DNA from: LiPW-15 sp964530925
GTDB taxonomy: Bacteria > Patescibacteriota > Minisyncoccia > UBA6257 > 2-01-FULL-56-20
Direction: 5' to 3'
Length of the DNA: 64,000 bases
NCBI GenBank assembly: GCA_964530925.1
Contig: CAZHBZ010000002.1
Span: 1-64,000 of the forward strand
Shown: in pieces, positions 58,706 through 64,000 of the stretch
How positions within the stretch are numbered: position 1 is the stretch's first letter
Layout: every line of letters begins with the position of its first letter
The notes under the pieces: model-generated
Told to the model about the DNA's origin: nothing
Seen by the model: only the letters and a program-made list of their open reading frames with translations
Database searches by the model: none
Translations under genes and position numbers: made by a program

Positions 58706-60241
58706 ATGGCAAAAAATGTCGTTCTTATAATCCTGGACGGTTGGGGCATCGGCCGGAATGACGAGTCCAACCCCATCTACATGGTCAAACCCCAGAATCT
58801 GAAGTTTCTGGAGGACAACTACCCCGTAACAAGCCTTCAAGCCTCGGGAATCTCCGTGGGGCTCCCCTGGGGCGAAGTGGGCAACAGCGAAGTAGGCCAC
58901 CTAACCATCGGCGCGGGCAAAGTCATCTATCAATACTTCCCGCGGATCACTATGGCCATCCAGGACGGGACTTTTTTTGAAAATCCCGCCATCAAGGCTG
59001 CTTGCGACCACGCCAAAAAAAATAATTCGTATCTGAATTTCATGGGACTCTTGTCCAAGGGGAACGTTCATGCTTCCCTCGATCACCTGAAAGCGCTTTT
59101 GAAATTTGCCGAGAAAGAAGGGGTCGCGAACGTGCGCCTTCATCTCTTCTCCGACGGAAAAGACTCCCCGCCCAAAACGCTTGAAAAATTCTTGGCGGAG
59201 CTTCCCGCGGGAAAGATCGCGACCTTGACCGGACGATATTATGCGATGGACCGCGAAGGTAATTGGCGGCTCACCGAACAGGCCTATAACTGCATGACCG
59301 GAACCTCGGGAACGCTGGCCAAGGATAATTTCTCCAAGCTCATTACCGACAATTACGCCAAAGGCCTAAACGAAGAATATCTGCCCCCGCTTCGCCTTCA
59401 AGAAGATGGCGGAATAAAAGACGGCGACGCGCTTTTCATTTTTAACTATCGCGAAGATTCCATCCGACAAATAGCGGAGTCGTTTATCGTTAAAGATTTT
59501 GACAAATTCCAGAGGAAAGATTTTAAAGATCTTTTCGTAGCGACCATGACCCACTATATGGATAAATTCGATTGCCCGGTCGCCTTTCCTTCGGAAGTGG
59601 TAAAATCCCCTCTCGGCAAAGTAATAAGCGACGCGAAAATGACCCAGCTCCGTCTCGCGGAATCTTACAAATACGCCCACGTCACTTATTTTTTCAACGG
59701 ATTTACCGAACCTCCTCTCGAAGGAGAATATCGCGTCCTCATTCCCTCTGAGCCCATCCCTCACCCCGATGAACATCCGCAGATGATGGCCTCGGCTATA
59801 ACCGACCGGCTAATTCAAGCCATCGAAAACCGGGCGTTTAATTTTATTTTGGTGAATTATGCGAACGGCGACACCATCGCCCACACCGGAAACTACAATG
59901 CGGCCAAGGAGGCGGTTAAGACCATAGACAAGGAACTTGGGCGCGTCATCCAATCCGTTCTCGCGAATGACGCCCTGCTTTTTATTAGCTCCGATCATGG
60001 CAACGTGGAAGAACTTTTGAATCCGATGACCGGCCAATCCGAGACCCAGCATGATCCAAATCCGGTTCCCTTCCATATCGTCGGCAATGAATTTAAAGGG
60101 AGAAAGTTCATCAACTGGCAAAGTGTGGCTACGGAACCGCTCGGCATCATCTCCGATATAGCCCCGACAATACTCGAGATAATCGGCCTCAAGAAACCGG
60201 AAGATATGAGCGGGAGAAGTCTCCTTCGGGACCTTCTATAA
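58706..60241 (+). CDS. gpmI: 2,3-bisphosphoglycerate-independent phosphoglycerate mutase
   Basis: 511 aa, typical of iPGM. The metal-binding start VVLIILDGWGIG, the phosphoserine site GNSEVGHLTIGAG with Ser61, FSDGKDSPP, the DREGNW substrate segment, and the C-terminal alkaline-phosphatase-type FISSDHGNVEELL are present. By family it interconverts 3- and 2-phosphoglycerate using manganese. It is preceded by a CCTATAACCTATCACC-like low-complexity stretch (58671-58703). There is no clear Shine-Dalgarno. Confidence 0.96.
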   Translation: MAKNVVLIILDGWGIGRNDESNPIYMVKPQNLKFLEDNYPVTSLQASGISVGLPWGEVGNSEVGHLTIGAGKVIYQYFPRITMAIQDGTFFENPAIKAACDHAKKNNSYLNFMGLLSKGNVHASLDHLKALLKFAEKEGVANVRLHLFSDGKDSPPKTLEKFLAELPAGKIATLTGRYYAMDREGNWRLTEQAYNCMTGTSGTLAKDNFSKLITDNYAKGLNEEYLPPLRLQEDGGIKDGDALFIFNYREDSIRQIAESFIVKDFDKFQRKDFKDLFVATMTHYMDKFDCPVAFPSEVVKSPLGKVISDAKMTQLRLAESYKYAHVTYFFNGFTEPPLEGEYRVLIPSEPIPHPDEHPQMMASAITDRLIQAIENRAFNFILVNYANGDTIAHTGNYNAAKEAVKTIDKELGRVIQSVLANDALLFISSDHGNVEELLNPMTGQSETQHDPNPVPFHIVGNEFKGRKFINWQSVATEPLGIISDIAPTILEIIGLKKPEDMSGRSLLRDLL

Positions 60242-60271
60242 AAACAGACTTTTAGAATTTTTAATTAAAAA

Positions 60272-60291
60272 AACGCCGCTCACCGCGGCGT
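60272..60291 (-). terminator. Terminator overlapping the stop of the 60-aa gene
   Basis: ACGCCGC-TCACC-GCGGCGT followed by seven T residues on the minus strand. The TGA of the 60-aa gene lies within the loop region. It may also slow plus-strand transcripts from gpmI. Confidence 0.8.
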
Positions 60292-60462
60292 TTCGTCATA
60301 TTTCACAGAGAGAAGGAGTGCGAGGCCAACCAGCGCCGCTCCGGACGCGCAGATGAGCAGCATGGGCCGCCAGGCAAAATCGCTAAGTAGTCCTCCGAAA
60401 ACAATCGCGAACCCCAGGAGCGCCATTCCCTGGAGAATCTTTTCCCTTTTCTTCGCGCGCAT
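60280..60462 (-). CDS. Small two-helix membrane protein
   Basis: 60 aa. A basic N-terminus (MRAKKREKILQG) is followed by two hydrophobic helices separated by DFAWRP, ending KYDETPR. No family was recognised. It is supported as a gene by GGAGGG 5 bases before ATG 60462 and by a terminator overlapping its stop. It diverges from the YvlD/holin-like gene. Confidence 0.65.
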   Translation of the reverse strand: MRAKKREKILQGMALLGFAIVFGGLLSDFAWRPMLLICASGAALVGLALLLSVKYDETPR

Positions 60463-60532
60463 TTCAACCCTCCATCCGCTTTAAGCTGATTATAATTATA
60501 GCCTCAATATTCCGCGACGCAACCTAAATTGG

Positions 60533-60538
60533 TATAAT
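60533..60538 (+). promoter_or_regulatory. -10 box (TATAAT) for leaderless holin-like mRNA
   Basis: A consensus TATAAT ends 6 bases before ATG 60545. Confidence 0.65.
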
Positions 60539-60544
60539 CAAAAC

Positions 60545-60901
60545 ATGTTCAGACTGATTGCGCGCGCGATAATCGCGGTTGTCGTTAATGCTCTTGGCCT
60601 TTTGGCCGCTTCGCACTACATAAACGGCTTTAACCTGAATAATGACTTCGGGGAACTTATAATCGTCGCGGCTGTTTTCACCGCGATTTATTTTATCCTG
60701 CGCCCGATAGTCAAAATGATATTGGGTCCGTTTTTGGTGCTTACTTTGGGCCTAGGGCTTATCGCGGTCAACGCCATAATGCTCTATGTTCTTGACTTAG
60801 CCTCCAAAAATCTTATGATAGATGGCGTCGGAGCGCTCCTTGAGGCAACACTGCTTCTAAGCGTCCTGAACTTTATTCTGCATTACGCGGAAAAAGAATA
60901 G
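60545..60901 (+). CDS. Phage holin family / YvlD-like membrane protein
   Basis: 118 aa with four membrane helices. The pattern NALGLLAASHYINGF, FILRPIVKMILGPFLVLTLGLGLIAVNAIMLYVLD (in part RPIVKMILGPFLVLTLGL) is typical of the four-helix holin superfamily IV (PF04020). Function in bacteria is not settled. A leaderless promoter is likely. About 110 bases of AATTAG-rich repeat follow before secG. Confidence 0.88.
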   Translation: MFRLIARAIIAVVVNALGLLAASHYINGFNLNNDFGELIIVAAVFTAIYFILRPIVKMILGPFLVLTLGLGLIAVNAIMLYVLDLASKNLMIDGVGALLEATLLLSVLNFILHYAEKE

Positions 60902-60906
60902 TGGAC

Positions 60907-61005
60907 AGAAATTAACCTAATTGCTCTAATTACCCTAATTGACCGGGGCGGGCTCGCCTCATCTTAGAATAATTAGTTGTAATTAAAATAATTAGAAATA
61001 ATTTA
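60907..61005. repeat. Low-complexity intergenic repeat, CTAATT/AATTAG type
   Basis: ATTGCTCTAATTACCCTAAT-like words, then GAATAATTAG and AAATAATTAG units, occupy the spacer before secG. It differs in word choice from the ACTACT and ATTCT spacers. Confidence 0.6.
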
Positions 61006-61013
61006 CTTAAGAT

Positions 61014-61226
61014 ATGATCTCAATAATATATATAATCGTAGCCGTTGCCTTAGTAACCCTAATCCTGCTTCAGCAGCGCTCCGGAGGAATGTCCGGTCTT
61101 TTTGGCGGCGACTCAAGCGGCTTTTATCAGACCAGGCGCGGGCTCGAAAAACTTTTTCTTTGGGGAACCGTCGTTCTTTCCGTTCTTTTTGTGGCGCTCT
61201 CCCTTTGGCAGTTAATCCAAAAATAA
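61014..61226 (+). CDS. secG: Preprotein translocase subunit SecG
   Basis: 70 aa, two membrane helices: ISIIYIIVAVALVTLILLQQ and LWGTVVLSVLFVALSLWQLI. The characteristic LLQQRSGGMSGLFGG loop and TRRGLEKLF are present. By family it assists SecYE in protein export. No Shine-Dalgarno is visible before ATG. Confidence 0.92.
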   Translation: MISIIYIIVAVALVTLILLQQRSGGMSGLFGGDSSGFYQTRRGLEKLFLWGTVVLSVLFVALSLWQLIQK

Positions 61227-61310
61227 ATCTCCCGCGAACAGCGGGAATTTAAAGATGGCTCGTTTCACGCTATACTTTAGTAGCACGATTTTGATTTGAT
61301 ATTTTGCGCG

Positions 61311-61344
61311 CGCTACCTACTACCTACTACTAACTACCCACTGC
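61311..61344. repeat. Low-complexity intergenic repeat, ACTACC type
   Basis: CTACCTACTACCTACTACTA lies just upstream of the ABC substrate-binding gene. A TATACT at 61271-61276 may be its -10. Confidence 0.6.
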
Positions 61345-61353
61345 ATTTCAAAG

Positions 61354-63003
61354 ATGGTTTGGCTAAAAAAAATATTCGCATCCTTTTCCAGAAAAGAACG
61401 TCTTAGTTTCGTTTTTGCTTCAACTCTGGCGGCGGCCGCGGGGGCGCTGCTTCTTTGGCTCATATTCATAAACGTAACCACAACCGCGCCCGCCCGAGGC
61501 GGCGACTATGCCGAAGGCTTCTTGGGCCAGCCGGCATACGCGAATCCCCTTCTTGCGGAGACCCCCGTAGATAAAGCCTTAGTACGGCTAGTATTCGCGA
61601 ACCTTCCAGACCTATCTGACAAAATCGAAAGCGACAAGACCGGGAAAAGCTATAAGGTCCGGCTCAAGGAAAATCTCTTCTGGTCTAACGGACAGAAGCT
61701 CACAAGCGACGACGTTATCTTCACCCTCCAAAAGCTCCAAGATCCGCAAACCGCGAGTCCATATTTTTCGAACTGGCAAGGCGTTGCCGCCGCCCGAGTG
61801 AGCGAACTGGAAGTTCAGTTCACCCTCGCCGCTCCTTACGCGTTCTTTTCGCAAAGCCTTCAAAACTTCTATGTCGTCCCCAAGCACCTTTTTGCCGACA
61901 CGCCAGCGTCCAATTGGAAATTATCCGATTACAACCTGAAGCCGGTCGGTTCCGGTCCTTTTTCTTTTTACTCCTACGAAAAACGGGATGATGGATTTAT
62001 AAATGCTTATCATCTAAAAGCGAACGAAAAGTATGCCGGCGGGGCCCCTTATATAGAAAACTTTGATTTGCGTTTTTTCACCAAACCAGAAGATATTGTT
62101 AAGGCGTTTAACTCCGGACAAATTGACGCCATCTCCGATTTGGATCCGGAAACTCTAAAAAGCATTCGCCGCACCTACAATCTCGCGGAGTTTCTTTTGC
62201 CGAACTATTACGCGGTTTTCTGGAATCAAAGCCAAAACGAGGCACTGACAGACTCATCCGTGCGGCAAGCCCTCTCGCTTTCGATAAACAGAAGCGAAAT
62301 TATCCGCGACGCCCTTTACGGTTATGGCCGCGAAAGTCTTGGTCCGATTCCAAAAGATATCCCGGGGCTCGATATATCTTATTCCGCTCCCCAAAACGAT
62401 CCGGATGGAGCGAACAACCTCTTGGAGTCTGCCGGATGGAAAATGGGAGACGGAGGCCTCCGCGTGAAAGAAACCAAAACCGGATTCTTAGAATTGAAAT
62501 TCCGATTGACCGTCCCAAATATCCCGTTTTTGGTTTCCACCGCAAAAACTCTAGCCTCGGAATGGTCCAAGGTTGGAGCGATAGCCGAACTCAAGATTAT
62601 GCCCCCGGATGAAATAATCTCCGGTCAAATAAAAAACAGGGATTACGAAGCTGTTCTTTTCGGGAACCTCTTGGGCTCGAATGGCGATCTGTACGCATTC
62701 TGGCACTCTTCGGAAAAATACTATCCCGGATTGAACCTGTCCCTCTATGGGAACAAGCAGACTGATAAGCTTTTGGAATCCATACGTCAAAACCCGGATA
62801 AAACAAGCCGAGAAGAGCAATTTCAAGATCTCGCGGATAAGATTACCGATGCCCTTCCGGCAACCTTCCTTTACTCTCCATCTTATCTCTTTGTATCAAG
62901 CCGCGATTTGGGCGGCGTCGAAGGAGGGTTCCTGGGCGAGAACGCGGATCGCCTTCGAAAAGCTAGGGACTGGTTCGTGAAAGTCGCGCGGGTATTCAAA
63001 TAA
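61354..63003 (+). CDS. ABC transporter substrate-binding protein, family 5 (peptide type), membrane anchored
   Basis: 549 aa. An N-terminal uncleaved helix (about 22-42) without a lipobox Cys anchors the protein. The family 5 binding fold follows: EGFLGQPAYANPLLA, YKVRLKENLFWSNGQKLTSDDVIFTLQ (in part LFWSNGQKLTSDDVIFTLQ), VGSGPFSFYSYE, VRQALSLSINRSEII and the C-terminal PATFLYSPSYLFV. By family it binds oligopeptides or metal chelates. No permease or ATPase gene lies nearby, so partners are elsewhere or it acts alone. Confidence 0.9.
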   Translation: MVWLKKIFASFSRKERLSFVFASTLAAAAGALLLWLIFINVTTTAPARGGDYAEGFLGQPAYANPLLAETPVDKALVRLVFANLPDLSDKIESDKTGKSYKVRLKENLFWSNGQKLTSDDVIFTLQKLQDPQTASPYFSNWQGVAAARVSELEVQFTLAAPYAFFSQSLQNFYVVPKHLFADTPASNWKLSDYNLKPVGSGPFSFYSYEKRDDGFINAYHLKANEKYAGGAPYIENFDLRFFTKPEDIVKAFNSGQIDAISDLDPETLKSIRRTYNLAEFLLPNYYAVFWNQSQNEALTDSSVRQALSLSINRSEIIRDALYGYGRESLGPIPKDIPGLDISYSAPQNDPDGANNLLESAGWKMGDGGLRVKETKTGFLELKFRLTVPNIPFLVSTAKTLASEWSKVGAIAELKIMPPDEIISGQIKNRDYEAVLFGNLLGSNGDLYAFWHSSEKYYPGLNLSLYGNKQTDKLLESIRQNPDKTSREEQFQDLADKITDALPATFLYSPSYLFVSSRDLGGVEGGFLGENADRLRKARDWFVKVARVFK

Positions 63004-63173
63004 AGCGAGAGCGGCCGGACAAGCTTGACCTCGTCCGGGATTAACGCTAGGATATATCCAACTTCGATTCCTCCTGTGTCCACACATCCAAAAAGAAGGA
63101 TATCTTTCTCCAGCCGGTTTTTTGTTTATCTCAATAAATAATATCTACACCCAAGCAAGCGGCAAATTAAATT

Positions 63174-63193
63174 TGGCGGAAACTGGAAGACGC
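63174..63193 (+). other. tRNA-Leu D-arm-like remnant
   Basis: TGGCGGAAACTGGAAGACGC matches the tRNA-Leu segment at 63223-63241 at nearly every base (one extra G, one C-to-A). The rest of a tRNA is absent. Confidence 0.5.
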
Positions 63194-63215
63194 AAAGACG
63201 ATTGTTAATTTAAAA

Positions 63216-63299
63216 GCCCTCCTGGCGAAACTGGCAGACGCGCAGGCTTCAGGAGTCTGTGGGAGCAATCCCGTGGAGGTTCAAATCCTCTGGAGGGCA
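63216..63299 (+). tRNA. tRNA-Leu (anticodon CAG)
   Basis: 84 bases. Acceptor GCCCTCC pairs with GGAGGGC, discriminator A, no encoded CCA. The D loop is AAACTGGCAGA, the anticodon stem CAGGC/GTCTG encloses TTCAGGA with anticodon CAG, a long variable arm (TGGGAGCAATCCCG) is present, and the T arm is GAGG-TTCAAAT-CCTC. The long variable arm and D-arm sequence fit leucine. Confidence 0.95.
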
Positions 63300-63367
63300 C
63301 ACTAAGTAAAATTAGTAAAAAAAAATATAAACAAGTCGAAAGTTGGTCATTTGTATTGAGGCTTAAA

Positions 63368-63401
63368 ACTACTCACTACTCACGACTAACCACCAACTAA
63401 T
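63368..63401. repeat. Low-complexity intergenic repeat, ACTACT/CGACTAACC type
   Basis: ACTACTCACTACTCACGACT-like words end 4 bases before the RNase J ATG. Confidence 0.6.
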
Positions 63402-63405
63402 TCAA

Positions 63406-64000
63406 ATGATGCAAAACACATCAAGAAGGGGCGCCCCAAGAGGGCACCGATCGAATGCCCCGGCGGCGCGCCATGCGTCCCCAGGACGCGCCGGCGCTCA
63501 CCCGCAAAGACATACGCCTTCCGCTAAACCGGAAGCCGACCGCATTTATAAACATGAGCCGAAAAAGGAACTCAACCTCCGCTTCATTCCGCTTGGCGGA
63601 TTGGAAGAAATAGGCCGCAACTGCCAATATTTCGAATACGGCAACGAAATAGTTATCGTGGATGTCGGCATTCAATTCCCCGAAGAGGCTACCCCGGGCA
63701 TCGACTACATAATTCCCAATGTCGCCTCCTTGGAACACAGAAAGCACGACATCAAGGGGATAATCCTCACCCACGGCCACTATGACCACATCGCGGCCAT
63801 CCACTATTTGGTGGAAAAACTCGGCAATCCGCCGATCATAACCTCCGCCTTCACCAAGGCGATGGTCGAAAAACGGCACGAAGAGTTCACGAACGCCCCG
63901 CGCCTGAATTTCATAACCGTGAAAGACGGCAGTCGCGTTCCCCTTTCTCCGAATTTAACCGCCGAATTTTTTGCGGTCGGGCACACCATTCCCGAAGCCC
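63406..64000 (+). CDS. rnj: Ribonuclease J, N-terminal part
   Basis: The gene runs off the right edge; 198 codons are visible from ATG 63406 (ATG 63409 is equally possible). A basic, Arg/Pro/Ala-rich extension of about 50 residues precedes the metallo-beta-lactamase domain: LRFIPLGGLEEIGRNCQYFEYGN, VDVGIQFPEEATPGIDYIIPN and the zinc motif HGHYDH at 123-128. By family it is a 5'-3' exonuclease and endonuclease. The extension is disordered-looking and may bind RNA. Confidence 0.93.
   Translation, partial: MMQNTSRRGAPRGHRSNAPAARHASPGRAGAHPQRHTPSAKPEADRIYKHEPKKELNLRFIPLGGLEEIGRNCQYFEYGNEIVIVDVGIQFPEEATPGIDYIIPNVASLEHRKHDIKGIILTHGHYDHIAAIHYLVEKLGNPPIITSAFTKAMVEKRHEEFTNAPRLNFITVKDGSRVPLSPNLTAEFFAVGHTIPEA

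Noticed and set aside
63014..63038. Terminator after the substrate-binding protein gene
   Set aside because: CCGGAC-N12-GTCCGG can pair, but the loop is large and no T run follows, so it is not called.

Overview
The window looks like a chromosomal segment of a Patescibacteria (Candidate Phyla Radiation) bacterium, most likely Parcubacteria-like. This assignment is inferred from compact, often overlapping genes, a transketolase split into two genes, tRNA genes without an encoded CCA, RNase Y together with RNase J, and a large surface-polysaccharide locus set directly among core genes. No rRNA, IS element, phage, CRISPR array or replication origin was seen.

Layout. 1-9.2 kb, mostly minus strand: a prepilin N-terminus, a coiled-coil lytic transglycosylase, ribosomal protein L25, and a sugar-phosphate operon (class II aldolase, an unrecognised 437-aa protein, PfkB kinase, transketolase C and N halves around a small membrane protein, ribulose-phosphate epimerase). 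9.2-21.3 kb: small redox and housekeeping genes (glutaredoxin, DUF167, M16 peptidase, TPM and LemA proteins, ThyX, GroEL/GroES with a degenerate CIRCE-like operator, thioredoxin reductase, DsbA-like protein), plus a DNA methyltransferase with a probable restriction partner next to tRNA-Ser(GGA).

21.4-56.5 kb is a 35-kb polysaccharide locus. It holds an initiating sugar-phosphate transferase and a flippase on plus, then mostly minus-strand genes: a UDP-FucNAc pathway (CapE-like, CapF split in two, CapG-like), glycosyltransferases of families 2 and 4 and CgeB type, FkbM and class I methyltransferases, a 4,6-dehydratase/aminotransferase/formyltransferase trio, two nucleotidyltransferases, a GDPD-like protein, a class II aldolase, a fusion of a membrane glycosyltransferase with a phosphoribulokinase-like kinase, a HAD phosphatase, an asparagine synthase, a TPR protein and an O-antigen ligase. 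56.5-64 kb returns to core genes: an interrupted four-helix-bundle gene, RNase Y, phosphoglycerate mutase, a holin-like protein, SecG, an anchored peptide-binding protein, tRNA-Leu(CAG) and the start of RNase J.

Two styles of gene start coexist. At least twelve genes have a -10 hexamer only 6-8 bases before ATG with no Shine-Dalgarno, which predicts leaderless mRNA. A second group of single genes (ThyX, the 195-aa membrane protein, the small dehydrogenase, formyltransferase, aminotransferase, 4,6-dehydratase, a 60-aa membrane protein) has a strong Shine-Dalgarno, its own GC-rich terminator and, in several, more GC-rich codons, which suggests separately acquired cassettes. Many gene boundaries also carry low-complexity word repeats such as ACTACT-CACTACT or ATTCTAGATTCTAC.

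The strongest candidates for undescribed biology are the aldolase / kinase-fused glycosyltransferase / nucleotidyltransferase / GDPD module at 46.8-52.8 kb and the leaderless start architecture.
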